A stretch of 64,000 nucleotides of DNA. Source: Liquidambar formosana (Eukaryota; Streptophyta; Magnoliopsida; Saxifragales; Altingiaceae). Below the pieces are notes generated by a model. That model was not told the origin of the DNA and searched no databases. It worked only from the letters and a program-made list of their open reading frames with translations. How positions within the stretch are numbered: the first letter of the stretch is position 1; every line of letters begins with the position of its first letter. The stretch covers positions 4,702,909 through 4,766,908 of the forward strand of contig CM077823.1 in the NCBI GenBank assembly GCA_039720395.1, written 5' to 3'. Shown in pieces: positions 40,731 to 52,693 of the stretch. A program made the position numbers and the translations under genes.

Positions 40731-43700
40731 AACGTCGATAGAGTATAAAGCTGGAGCACGAAAGTTTGCCGATATGGCTCAAGAGAATGCAGGGAATCTA
40801 AAAAAGATTGTATGCCCTTGTGAGTGATGTAAGAACCTACGTCACCACCATTATGACATAGTGTTCGAGCACTTGGTCATACATGGGTTTCATTCTACAT
40901 ACACTACGTGGGTCCTTCATGGGGAATATCCAAGTGCATCCTTACCACATGAAGATATTGAAGATGTTGAAATGCCAGATACATATAGGATGTACAAAGA
41001 TATTTGGATGCAAGATGAGGATGCCTTAAAGACCACACATGAGGGAAGCGAGTTAGAGTTCACACATGTGTTGGAAGATGCTGAAACTCCTTTGTACCCA
41101 GGTTGTACAAAGTACACAAAGTTGTCAGCAACTATAGTGTTATACAAGCACAAAGCTATAAATGGTCTATCTGACAAGAGTTTTAACAAACTTCTTGAAA
41201 TCATTCATGACATGCTTCCTCAAGATAATGCACTTCCTGATTCTTTATATTCAACAAAAAAGTTACTCAAGGCATTTGATCTAGGGTATGAGAAGATACA
41301 TGCCTGTGTAAATGATTGTTGTTTATTTAGAAAAGATAAAGAGCTTATGGAAACATGTCCGAAATGTAGTTCTTCGCGATGGAAGACAAACCTACGCACT
41401 AAGAAGATTCAGAAAGGAGTTCCTGCAAAAGTGTTGCGTTATTTCCTAATCATTCCAAGACTTAGAGGATGTTTATGTCTTCTGAAAAGGCAGAGCAATT
41501 AACGTGGCATTATACTCACAAAAGTTTAGATGGTAAGATGCGCCATCCGGTTGATTCATTAGCATGGGATACAATTAATCAGAACTGGCCTTGTTTTGTA
41601 TCAGATTTGCGAAATATTAGGCTTGGTCTTGCGGCAGATGGGTTTAATCCCTTTGCAGATCTTAGTTCTAGATATAGTTGCTGGCCAGTGATATTGGTTA
41701 CTTATAACCTTCCCCCATGGCTATGCATGGCAAAGGAAAACCTTATGTTAACATTACTAATTCCCGGCCCAAAGCAACCAGGGAATGACATTGATGTTTA
41801 TTTGGAGCCTCTTATAGATGACTTGAAAGAGCTATGGAATACTGGAGTGGAGGTTTATGATGCATTTAGTAAATCCATGTTCAATCTGAAAGCTATTCTG
41901 ATATGGATAATAAATGATTTTTCAACTTATGGAAACTTAGCTGGGTGTGCCACGAAGGGGAAACTAGCTTGTCTTGTGTGTAGTATCAACACATCTTCAA
42001 AATGGTTGAAATGGAGTCATAAGCAGGTATACCAAGACCATAGGCGATTTCTTCCACCCAATCATCCATTTCGGAAGAAAAAAAGCTGGTTTGATGGAAA
42101 TCATGAACTACGAGGGAAGCCTAGACGGTTGCTCGGTTCAGAAATTCTAAGTGCAGTCAAAGATATTCAAAATGATTGGGGAAAGAAGAAAAAAGATGTT
42201 GAAATTGAGTTGGGAAAGAAGAAAAAGACCAAAAAGAAGAGAAAGATGGGTCAAAAGAAACAAAAAGATACCATTCAACTGTGGAAGAAGAAGTCTATAT
42301 TCTTTGACTTACCATATTGGGATGTAAGTTATTTTTGTGGATTAAATGTCTATTTTTATTTTTTTATTAGATCTAATAATTGTTATTTTTAAATGTAACA
42401 TATCTTTTTGATTGATGTTCTAGGCATTACTTTTGCGTCATAACTTAGACGTGATGCACATTGAAAAGAATATTTGTGAGAGCATTGTTGGCACACTTTT
42501 GCATATGAGGAAAAAATCAAAGGATGGGCTTAATTCACGTAGAGATTTGGAGGAAATGTCCATTAGACGTGAGTTGCATGCAGAGCATAAAGGCAATAAT
42601 AAATGTTACTTACCAGTTGCACCACACACGCTATCAAAGGCAGAGAAGAAATTTTTTTGTTCTAGGCTATGGTCTTTAAAGTTACCTGATGGTTATAGCT
42701 CTAATATCGGGAATTGTGTTTTATTAGAAGAGTGCAAGATATTAGGCCTCAAGTCCCATGATTGTCACGTCCTAATGCAACAATTGTTGCTAGTAGCATT
42801 GAGAGGACTTTTGCCTAAGGGACCAAGGAATGCAATATTCCGACTATGTGCATTTTTCAATGAAATTTGTCAAAGAGTTATTGATAGAAATAGATTGGAA
42901 CCACTTGAAGATGAAGTTGCTGAGACTTTGTGCATGTTTGAAAGGTTCTTCCCTCCGTCTTTCTTTGACATTATGGTTCACTTGTCTATCTATTTGGGAC
43001 AAGAAGCTCACCTATGTGGACTAGTGCAATATCGATGGATGTACCTATTCGAGAGGTGGTTTACTATTATATTTTCCTCATATTTATATCGTTCTTAATG
43101 TTTATATTAGCCTATTTTGTTAACACTTGAACAATTAATGTTAGTATTTTCGTTTCATTTTATGTGTTATGATTTAGATTTATGAAGGTATTAAAAGGTT
43201 ATGTTAGGAATCGTGCATGGCCGGAAGGATGCATTGCAGAATGCTATCTAGCAGAAGAGTGTATGTAGTTTTGTAGTGGATACATGAAACAAGCAGCTGA
43301 AATAGGCACTCGTCATAATCGTAATGAAGATTTTGAGAATGAAACAATATTAGAAGGGCATCCAATTTCTAAGGCACATGAGATAGTCATGGATGATGAT
43401 GTGTTACGAAGGGCTCATCTTTATGTATTAAGAAATAGTGCAGAAGTTGAACCATATATAGAGTAAGCATTATGAGAATAATAGTTAGTTAGTTTGTAAT
43501 TATTGATATCATACATTTGTCTTACTTTTTTACTTTTCAATTTCAATTAGAATGCATATGGAGGAGTTGAAGCGCTTTAACAGGAATCTATCAAACAATG
43601 AATCCCTTGCACAGAAGACACATACAGATACTTTTTGTTAATGGTTAGCAGCGAAGGTTGACATGGTTGAAAGTGATGTTTCGAGTACATTGGCGTGGCT

Positions 43701-44280
43701 TTCACGTGGGCCTAGAAAGCATGTAATGTCTTATTCTGGATATGTTATCAATGGCCATTGATTTCACACAAGTGAAGTTGAGAAGTCCACACAAAACAGT
43801 GGCGTTTCACTTGAGGCAGAAACTATTTGTCGATCTAGTGCAAGAAACTACACAATTCATTCAAAAAATCTGTTACTATGGGATTATAAAAGACATCATT
43901 TTGTTAGACTACTACAAATTTTGAATCCCTATCTTTAAATGTGATTGGGCCAACATTGGAAATGTGTCAAAGTCGAAGATGGATTGTTGATGGTTAAAAT
44001 CCTCTAAGGACAAAGTCAATTTGAAAGAAATCCATTCATTCTAGCATCACATGCGAAGTAAGTGTTTTATTCTATAGACAATGATACATCGAGTTGGTCT
44101 ATTGTACTAAAAGCACCACCAAGAGGTTTTCATGAGTTGGAGGTTTACGATGAGAATGCTTAGGTGCCGTCCACACCAGCAGATGTATTTACACTAGATT
44201 TGGAAAATGATGATGAAGATGAACATCATGCAAGGAGAGATTGTGAGGGCATAGAAGAGGAAGATAAAGATGTTGAATAA
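40731..44280 (+). pseudogene. CACTA TNP2-type transposase gene, with stops and a frameshift
   Basis: Exon 40,731-42,327 starts after TTTGTAG with a transposase-associated domain (IVCPCE, then TGA at 40,825, then CKNLRHHHYDIVFEHLVIHG), followed by the Transposase_21 core. The core reads KAFDLGYEKIHACVNDCCLF, a zinc-like CPKCSSSRWK, VPAKVLRYF, then after a 1-base loss near 41,468 MFMSSEKAEQLTWHYTH, DGFNPFADLSSRYSCWPVIL, NLPPWLCM and LLIPGPKQPGNDIDVYLEPL. Intron 42,328-42,423 has GTAAGT and TTCTAG. The next exon (42,424-43,055) has RHNLDVMHIEKNICESIVGT and later FFPPSFFDIMVHLSIYL. The 43,178 exon continues KVLKGYVRNRAWPEGCIAEC and meets TAG near 43,268. The last part (43,549 on) has the DUF4216-like SYSGYVINGH and NSGVSLEAE, with more stops. 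The acidic C-terminus ends near 44,280. Confidence 0.93.
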
Positions 44281-44616
44281 GTTGTTGTGATTGTAATTAG
44301 TTTTAAATGATACTCTTAACTTTCAACTTTGCACTTTTCCTACATTCATTTCTTGCTTGTTTTTCATTTGTCGATATCTTGTCAAAGTTGAAACTTGTTA
44401 TTCCTCCACCTAAATTAAGTTTGCTGTTGAAATTAAGGAATAGGTATGAGAGAATGATTTAATTTGGTTAATTAATGATAATGCATAATCTACAACTCAA
44501 ACTTTATTTGTCAAAGTTGAAACTTGTTATTCCTCTATCTAAACTAAGTTGAAACTTAAGTTTGCTATATATTTGTTAATATTCTTTTGTTAATTTCAGG
44601 TAGCTAATAGAGCAAG

Positions 44617-47600
44617 ATGTCGGGTAGATGCAAGATATCCGATTCTGGTGAAGTAAGTAAGATCTTTGTTAAAATTTTAGTCACATACAATGTTATAAAA
44701 ATGGGAAATACATTTCACCATTTACTAACTTTTGGTATTGTTGTTGTTTTGCATATAATTTCAAAGAGCTCAAAAAATGCTGAAAAACGTGCCAAAAAAC
44801 AAAATACAGCTGCTGCTGCTGCATCTATGGAGGGGAGAAGTAATTCAAGAGTTAGAATTTCTAACGAAGGTTCAAATTCTCCTCCTACCATATCTCCCAA
44901 TACAGTAGGAGAGCCAAATGATAGTGAAGAACCACCAAAGAAAACAAAGGGGCCATCAAAATTAAGACTCAATGACAAAGGAAAGGAGCATCGTATTGAT
45001 ATTGAGTTCAATGAGAGGTCTCAATCAATTGGTTAACAATCTGTTAAATTGTCTACCTATCTTGGGAGCTTGGTAAGAGAGAATATCCCAATGACACAAG
45101 ATATGAGTAAGCTTCCAGAAAAAAAGAAGAATGCATTATGGGAATTAGTGCAGGTATTTTATAGACATATAATAAATTGTTTACAAAATTATTCTTGTTT
45201 CCATTTTTAATGCCTAAGTTTCTTAATATGCTAATGCAACAAAATTACAATCTGGAGGAGAGCCATAGGAAGGGTATATTGCAAAAAATGGGAAATCTTT
45301 TGAGAGACCGCAAATGTTTGTTAACAAGATCAATAAGAGAAATGGCTTTAAAAGGTGATGTAAATGGTCTTGCAAATGCACAGCCTAATGATGTAATAGA
45401 TGTTCAATGGAAGGAATTCTTAGAGCAACGATTGTCACCTAACTTCCTTGTAAGTAGTTGGAAGGAATTTTATTTGAAATTCTTAGCTGCTGCTATTGGA
45501 CAATCTATCCTAGGTCCACCATGCTTGTTCTTTAAACAAGTTAAAGAAAGTGGATAAGACATAAACATGTCAGTATCTATATATTAAAAGGTAACATAGA
45601 TATGGCTTTTTTAAATTGTTAATGTAGAGGTATCACCAGCATGAGTTAGTTGAGTTACTTATCCAAAAAAAAAAAAAAGTCAGTTGAGTGTTGTCTTAAT
45701 TGAAAAAGGATGATCAAAAAAGGATCTTCTTAATTGGATTCTAAGCAAAGCAACTTATTGATTCTAATGAGTTATATATATATATTCACTGGTCTCTATT
45801 TTTTTGGCGATTGTTTTGTGGGTTTTATGGTTTTCTTTCTCGATTGTGTATGATTTGTATAGGCTTTTACGATAACCTGTGTTTGTGAAAATATAAAAGT
45901 CATATATTCTTTCTTTTAGTTCTTTCACTAGATTGCTAACTAATTGCATTTATTTTACAGGCAAAGAGCAAAAATTTTCAAGAAATGAGGAAGTACCAAA
46001 AGCTCCCACACACAACCAGCCGGAAGGGCTATGCTCGATTAGAGGATGATATGGTAAGAAGTCAATTTGTTAAGTTGATTTATATTTTTTAGTTTAAGAG
46101 TTTAAATAATCTTATCTTCTTCATGACTTTTAAATGTCTTATTTCAAATTTAGAGAAAGGAGAGTGATGCACCTGATGAGGTGACTCGTGTTGATGTGTG
46201 GATATGTGGGCATTTGAAGGGAGGAAAACAGCCTATCAATGAAGCTGTTGCTGAAGTTATGGTAGAACGTTTACTTTTACACTTACAATGTACATTAATA
46301 TCACTTTGTGTTTTTTTTTTAAGACATAATGTGTGTGTTCTTCCAGGTAAAAATAAATGAATATCCCAGACAACCTGCGAACAATGTAAGAAATGATGCT
46401 CTTGCACATGTCCTTGGTCCCGATCCTCGAGGCTATGTACGAGGGCTTGGACATGGTACATCAATATCTATAATAAAAGGACAAGCAAGACAGAACAGTA
46501 CGATAAGAAGTCTGCAAGCTGGTTTACTCAATGTCAACCGAGAAATGGAAGAAATGAAAAAAATGGTTTCCCAAATACTTAGGAGAGATGAGGTTAGTGT
46601 TTTTCTTTGTAAATTGTATATTCATTAAGCCTTGAGACTAGAGAGGGAGTGGGAGAGTGCATACGAAACCTAAAACCTTATTTGGTTTTAAGAATAGCTC
46701 TAGTATTATTAATTATCTTCTTAAATTTTATACTTTTTGATTTTATGAAACTAGATTTAGTTTTTTGGGTATTGAATTTGGTAAGAATGTAGTGCTACAT
46801 ATTAATTAAAATCATAAAGTGTAATGTTTATAGGGTTGAAGTGGAGGTGATAGAGACAGAATGCATACTCCTGTACCTTCAGCTTCTACTCGACAAGAGG
46901 TAAATGTGTATAAACTATGGTTGGATATAGAAATGTGATTTGTTTTAATAGCTTCTTCTCCATCGATCAGTTCTCATTATGTTGTTTCATATTACTTGTT
47001 ATCCCAAAAATGTGATTTTTTTTTTCTTTTTCGATTTACTTGCTATCCTAGAGTACTTGATAACATGTCATCTTTCTAATATATGATGAGAAATGGCTCA
47101 TCTTCTTTTTTCTGGCACCTTGTAACTGGTTCATGGATGCATATTAATTAAAATCATAAAGTGTAATGTTTATAGGGTTGGAGTGGAGGTGATGGAGACA
47201 GAATGCATACTCTTGTACATCTTCTTTTTTCTGGCACCTTGTAACTGGTTCATGGATGCATATTAATTAAAATCATAAAGTGTAATGTTTATAGGGTTGG
47301 AGTGGAGGTGATGGAGACAGAATGCATACTCTTGTACCTTCAGCTTCTACTCGACAAGAGGTAAATGTGTATAAACTATGGTTGGATATAAAAATGTGAT
47401 TTCTTTTAATAGTTTCTTCTCCCATCAGTTCTCATTATGTTGTTTCATATTACTTGCTATCCTAGAAATGTGATGTTTTTTTTTTCTTTTTTGATTTACT
47501 TGCTATCCTAGAGCACTTGATAACATGTCATACTTCTAATATATGATGAGAAATGGCTCATCTTCTTTTTTCTAGCACCTTGTGACTAGTTCATGGATGC

Positions 47601-48079
47601 ATATTAATTCAAATCATGAAGTGTAATGTTTATAGGTTCGGAGTGGAGGTGATGAAGACAGGATGCATACTCCTGTGCATATAGCTTCTACTCAGCAGGT
47701 AAATGTGTATAAACTATGCTTGGCTATAAAATTTGTTTTATCATGTAGATTTGTTCCTCAAAAACCCTTGTCTTCATAGTTGTGGCAGAGTGCTAGCCTG
47801 GACGTACAAAGTGGTGAAAATTTGGAGGATAGGAAATGCAAACTGTTGCATTGGGTGGGGACAGATATAGTAGTAGTTGCAGAAGGTAACATTGCATTAA
47901 CTGATCCCAAGTCTAATGTGCATCACATGCCTCTGGGTCCCGGATTTTTCAAAGTTTGGGTTGATCGAGTAATACACAATGTGACATTGTTTCGCCCTAC
48001 AAGTGATATGTCCTCATTTAACGAGGCAAAAGGAAGTACTACAGCTTGGCCAAAGCAATTTATCCAGTTGGATGGTTAA
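44617..48079 (+). pseudogene. CACTA TnpA-like gene (transposase_24/Ptta type), multi-exon
   Basis: This is the second gene of the element; in En/Spm such proteins bind subterminal repeats and assist transposition. From ATG 44,617, pieces in order are: a basic/serine-rich region (44.77-45.0 kb) ending IDIEFNERSQSIG and a TAA; TYLGSLVRENIPMTQD; then YNLEESHRKGILQKMGNLLR (45.24 kb) with QWKEFLEQRLSPNF; KYQKLPHTTSRKGYARLEDD (45.96 kb); DAPDEVTRVDVWICGH (46.16 kb); NDALAHVLGPDPRGYVRGLG and a coiled coil LNVNREMEEMKKMVSQIL (46.35-46.59 kb); a repeated short exon (46.83-47.70 kb); and a final exon CKLLHWVGTDIVVVAEGNIA, VHHMPLGPGFFKVWVD (47.77-48.08 kb). Introns have GT-AG ends. The exon with the TAA and a TGA at the first repeated exon suggest decay. 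Confidence 0.85.
46796..47700. repeat. Tandem amplification of a short exon and its intron in the TnpA-like gene
   Basis: The unit CATATTAATTAAAATCATAA ... GTAATGTTTATAGGGTTGGA ... GGAGGTGATGGAGACAGAAT occurs at about 46,796, 47,140, 47,260 and 47,600. The second and third are 121 bp apart and almost identical; the first and third, and third and fourth, share longer flanks (TTGCTATCCTAGA, ATAACATGTCAT). Each copy keeps the ATAG acceptor and an exon encoding GGDxDRMHT. Confidence 0.88.
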
Positions 48080-50385
48080 GGAAGTGCAGGTATATATATC
48101 TTTGCTTAGTGTCTTGACATCATGAGAAATTAAGCTAGGGAACGTGAACTAACAAAATGTATAACCCTATATAGAGCCTGAAAAAAAGAGGATTAGTTGG
48201 ATATAAGGCTCTGCTAAGTTAATTTACATCTAAATCCTATTTTTTCTGTAGTTACATGAAGAAGAAAGAGCTCTTTTGGTTATGTAGGAATTTATATTAT
48301 CTATCTCATAAGTTTATTGCTTATATTATGTATCTTATTAAATGAAATGATCAGATGCAGCAGCATACTTCCATTGATTTGCACCAAAATTTTTAGACTT
48401 TGGTGGATAGAGTTCTTTTGGTTGGATTGTTTAGAATTTTCATTAACCTCCATAAACAATCACAAATTAAATCCACTTATAGAGTGATTGTTGTATAACC
48501 TAAAGTTAAAGTTTAATCCTTGAGTACTACTTTAAATTTGCATAGCTTATGAAGAAGAGATGTTAAAATTTTAATCAGTTTAACCTATGCAGCTTTGTGG
48601 ACTACTTGACATTGAAGAATTTGCATATGGAAAGGCCAATGGATCTGCCCAGTCAAGTGAGTCCCTCCTTTGATAGTATTATGTGTGCGTATATCAACAT
48701 CTCAAGGCATTTTAGACCAAAAGAGAGATTTCGTGCTTCCTTATTTGGCACGACCTCATGCTTACTAGGTGATGCGACTGTATGTTATTGGTTGCCAATG
48801 GGATGCTTGTGGTCATGAAATATCTGGGGGTATTTTTGTGATAGTAAACTATAGCAATGGGCCAAAGTATCCCATCATTGCCAATTTATGCAACCATGTT
48901 TTGCTGATGTGGCAGCAAGTAAATCTTTTTTGCTTTGACCAAATTGCTGGATTTGAATTTGATAGCCTAGAATGCCAGAGCAAGGTTCATTTTGCTGTCC
49001 CTAGATATATGTATTGAGGAATATTGGATTTTGAGTTTTGCTTCCAGTTGAGAATAAATATTGTAGGTTATGTTAATAATAAATATTGTAGGTTATGTTG
49101 TTGTCATTTTTATTTCTACATGCTTATGAAGATTCCTATTTGCTGATTAGGCTTTCTATCCACTTGTTGTGAAGTCTTTTTCTCCCTGATAAATTAATGG
49201 AATAGACTACTAGCCTTACCCATTTTAGTGTAAAATTCAAAACCAAATCTTTGGTTTGGTGCTGAAATGAGGAAATAGAAATCACATTTTTTAGGTAGAT
49301 ATTGTCCAGCCAATATTATGGACTATCTGGAACATAAGAAACTATTGGATGTCCCATGGATATTGAATTTTTTCATTACGTTTTTTATGTAATTTTGTGA
49401 ACAAATCCATTGTTGTGAATGGGACAATTCAAGAGCATGGCTGCCTTCTTCACAAATTATAGTAAAAATAAATCTAAAACATAAGCATTTCTTGAATTCC
49501 ATCAATAATGACTATAGCTCCAATTCGTCATGATGAATCCATTCTAGATGATTGAGTTTGTACCTTTATAAATTATTATGAGACAACCAATCAAGCCCTT
49601 ACTAAATTCACAGAACTCCCATGCCCTTATCTTTTTATGTACATGTTAAGCAAGATCAAGTTGTGAGTTTTATATGAATAAAGAAAGGTTTTATTGTGTG
49701 ATTTTGACTTTTTGTCCTTTTGATTTGCAGAATTTATTCTTATATGGGTATGGTGCTATATTCAAATTCCTATCAATTCTTAGAATTGTCATTTTTAAAG
49801 GTATGGAAGTGAATCTATATCATCAATTTGTTTAGAAATTTAGATTTTAATGGAGAAGAATGCTTTTTACTTGTACTTATACCTTAATAAATTATTTTGT
49901 TGTTTTCCATTTCAGGGACATTTGGTTGAACCATCACTCAAGGTCTTCTAGTTTTTGAGATTAAGGGGGCTAATGGGAGATTGCAGCAGTGTCGACTCAA
50001 ATGTTTTGCTGTTATATATACATTCTCCTTTTTTGAACTTTATTTTGACATTCTATATATAAATTTTGTTAGTCCAGTTTATAAACATGTACTTAAACTT
50101 TGTGGATGTATGAATGTTTTTTGAATTAGGTTCAATTGGTTTAAATCATAGACATGGCTGGTTGGGAGTTTAGGTTAATTGTGGATTAATGCACTTAGGA
50201 AAAAAAAATGATGTTGATGAATGATATATTTTTTGAATTAGGTTCAATTGGTTTAAATCATAGACATTGTTTGTGTTGTTGGCATTTGATAAGCAAAGTA
50301 AGGAAATAGGTTATAGACAAAAGGTTACCAAAAAATGTATTGTTGGCATTTGATAAGCAATGCAGGTAATTTAAAAAATAATAAT
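48080..50385. other. 3' part of the CACTA element, no recognised gene
   Basis: AT-rich. It includes small duplications: AATAAATATTGTAGGTTATG at 49,050 and 49,077, TTTTTGAATTAGGTTCAATT at 50,118 and 50,230, and TTGGCATTTGATAAGCAA at 50,279 and 50,342. An unrecognised coding-like stretch at 48.6-49.0 kb is listed separately. Confidence 0.6.
48592..49017 (+). other. Unrecognised coding-like segment in the CACTA 3' region
   Basis: After a TATGCAG acceptor-like site one frame reads LLDIEEFAYGKANGSAQSSE. A second, 48,769-49,017, reads 82 codons ending at TGA (VIGCQWDACGHEISGG, then a hydrophobic NLCNHVLLMWQQVNLFCFDQ). The composition is more protein-like than its surroundings, so it may be a captured host fragment or an extra transposon exon. 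I do not recognise the family. Confidence 0.25.
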
Positions 50386-50389
50386 AATA

Positions 50390-50825
50390 ATTTACTACGA
50401 CTTGCACTACACGTCGTAAATAGTTATTAACGACGCACAATCAACGTCGTAAAAAACATAGCAAGAGTATGCCTACACTTAACACGACATTCGGCGTATG
50501 TCATGTTAAGTGTTTTAACGACATACAGAACACGTTGTTAATAAAATGTTCACGACGTGTAGCGTGCGTTGTGAAAACACTTAACACGACGTACCCTACA
50601 CGTTGTTAAAAGTGCAGCCATACCGTTGCTATGGTTTTTACGACGTTCATTGTACGTCTTTAATAACTATTTACGACGTGTAGTGCAAGCCGTTAAAAAG
50701 GTTTTTACGACGCACATTGCACATCGTAAATGTGTCCTGACTTTCTACAGCATCGCGATCACGACATGCGCCGACACGTCGTAAAAGGCCTTTTACGACG
50801 TGCTTTGCACGTCGTGGAAAGCCTA
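50390..50825. repeat. 3' subterminal repeats of the CACTA element
   Basis: At least a dozen copies in both orientations: TTTACTACGACTTGCACTAC, ACACGTCGTAAATAG, TTAACGACGCAC, AACACGACATTCGGCG, TTTTAACGACATACAG, TTTACGACGTGTAGTGC, TTTTACGACGCACATTGC, CGACACGTCGTAAAAGGCC and TTTTACGACGTGCTTTGC. They are denser than at the left end, as in En/Spm. Confidence 0.9.
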
Positions 50826-51260
50826 TTTTGTTGTAATGAAACTATTACAGTATCATTGGAAGTCTTATAAGGTTGTATGAAATACTTGTTGTCTCCTATG
50901 TTGTAGTTATAATAAGGGTTTTCCTGGTGCCCTCCAATTTAGATTATCTTCTTTTAAAAAAAAAAGTAGTGATACATAAGACTACTATTAGAGGACAAAA
51001 ATATATGACCACTGATGTGGCTGAATCTGATTGGTAAGTGGTTTTAACACTTTTAAGAGACAAAAAATATCTAAATATGGGAATTCCCAATTTCGTGGGT
51101 GAGATTGCTTTAAAAATCAGATAACTGGGTTTTTATCTAAATTTCGAATACCACTTCCTCAAACATTCTCCTTTAATTCAGTGATTCCCAAAAAGGAACC
51201 CACTCGCACTCGAAACCACCTCTCTTATTCGACTAGGTTTCATCAAAACACTCCACAAAA

Positions 51261-51615
51261 ATTGCATCAGGATACTCACAAAAACTCAACCACAATAATT
51301 CAAATAAATTGAAATTTTATTCAGATAACAATGGGGTTCACGCCTCTCCTCCCTTTCCTCCCCACAAACCCAGGCAACAACCACATTCCCACCTAAATTC
51401 AAGATAATTCCATAATGATGCATCACACATAAAATGCATCAAGACAATTCCATAAGAATTGCATCAAGATAATCACAAAAACTCAACAACGACAATTCAG
51501 ATAAGTTGAGATTTTATTCAAATAACAATGGGGTTCACACCTCTCCTCTCTTTCCTCCCCCACAAACCTAAGCAACAACCACATCCCCACATAAATTCAA
51601 GATAATTCCACATAA
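51261..51615. repeat. Tandem duplication of about 197 bp
   Basis: ATTGCATCAGGATACTCACA (51,261) and ATTGCATCAAGATAATCACA (51,458) begin two units sharing GAAATTTTATTCAGATAACA-like text, AATGGGGTTCAC, CCTCTCCTC, CACAAACC and AATTCAAGATAATTCC. No coding content. Confidence 0.88.
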
Positions 51616-51619
51616 CATA

Positions 51620-52250
51620 AATACAAGCAGCCAAAAAAAAAAAAAAAAAAGAAAAAAAAAAGATGACTAGCTAGCTAGGTTTGTAAACTAGCACCCCAAA
51701 TCATAGATCTTGACTGAACACCATCACAAATCTTCAATTGGGAGTTGTGTGAGGGCACTTCTTCAGTGGGGGCCGTTGTTGTGTGATGGAAAACAACGAG
51801 AAGGGTAGAGAGAGAGAGTTGCAATCGCCGAAGCGTTGATGGCGCTAGAAATAATGGATTGATGGGTATTTGATGATAGGTAGAGGTGGGTAGAAAAGAG
51901 AAAAGATCTCTAGAAACTGGGGATTTGTTTTCTTTTTAATATTATTTCAACTTCTTCAAAAAGCTTCCATATTTTAACCATTTTTTAACGTTTTTTTTTA
52001 CAAACATTTTGACGGGCACCGTTAGTCGTCCCACCGTCGGCACTCCCACTTCGTCCCCTTTATCATTTTCCTTTAAAAAATAATAACAATTATTCAAATG
52101 TACTAATTAGTGGTATAAAATGTATGGAATGAGTATACATAATGTACGTATTTGTTCAATAAAATGTACGGTTCATACATTTTTTTTAAAAATTTCAAAA
52201 TGTATCATATAAATAAATAATAAGCCGTTCATAAAAACTTATGATGTGCT
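51620..52250. other. Intergenic stretch, no gene seen
   Basis: No open frame of note. The GC-richer phrase around 52,010-52,060 (ACGGGCACCGTTAG) suggests element-derived sequence, but no boundary was found. Confidence 0.5.
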
Positions 52251-52255
52251 TGCCG

Positions 52256-52257
<2 letters not shown>

Positions 52258-52340
<83 letters not shown>
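52258..52340. repeat. (AT)n microsatellite
   Basis: About 41 uninterrupted AT/TA units. It is self-complementary and can form a cruciform. Tyr/Ile open frames here are artefacts. Confidence 0.98.
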
Positions 52341-52343
<3 letters not shown>

Positions 52344-52344
52344 A

Positions 52345-52688
52345 TGAAAGAAAGATTGGAGCAAGACAGTCTGAAGGAGATATTTTTATGTCCATGTGGG
52401 TCAACTTTGTTTAGATGTTAGTGTTTTTTTTCTCCCTTTATTAATTTTTTAAAAAATATATCTTTTGAATTAGACTTCTATGACTTCTTTTTTTTTTTCT
52501 TTTTTTTTTTTTCATTTTTTTTGGTGTTGAGATCCTTTATTATTATTTTTTTTAAGTAGTGGGAGAGAGAGAAAGTACATACTTCTTTTGGTTGAGATCC
52601 TCTTTACACATAAGGGTATAATGAGAAAGACAAATTAAACAACAAACCCACTTAAATCAAACCAATCTTTATTGGTCTTTACTAAAGG
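52345..52688. other. T-rich intergenic stretch, no gene seen
   Basis: Contains long T runs and a short GAGAGAGA piece. Nothing else is supported. Confidence 0.5.
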
Positions 52689-52693
52689 AGGAC
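52689..52693. repeat. Target site duplication of the solo LTR, left copy
   Basis: AGGAC here and at 55,068-55,072, directly outside the LTR ends. Confidence 0.9.

Larger units (their letters stand above)
36738..50838 (+). mobile_element. CACTA (En/Spm) transposon, 14.1 kb, near-complete
   Basis: The left end is CACTGCAACAAAATAGGC and the right end read inwards is CATTACAACAAAATAGGC, both continuing TTTCCACGAC. The 3-bp target duplication AAA is at 36,735-36,737 and 50,839-50,841. Both ends carry subterminal repeats of the type TTACGACGTG and CACGTCGTAA. Inside, on the plus strand, are a TNP2-type transposase gene (40.7-44.3 kb) and a TnpA-like gene (44.6-48.1 kb), the classic two-gene layout. 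The 5' part also holds a captured F-box/PP2 fragment. The transposase has stops and a frameshift, so the copy is not autonomous, though it could be moved by another copy. Each end has one or more changes from the usual CACTACAA. Confidence 0.92.

Noticed and set aside
52195..52404. 69-codon Tyr/Ile frame
   Set aside because: It is a translation of the AT microsatellite.
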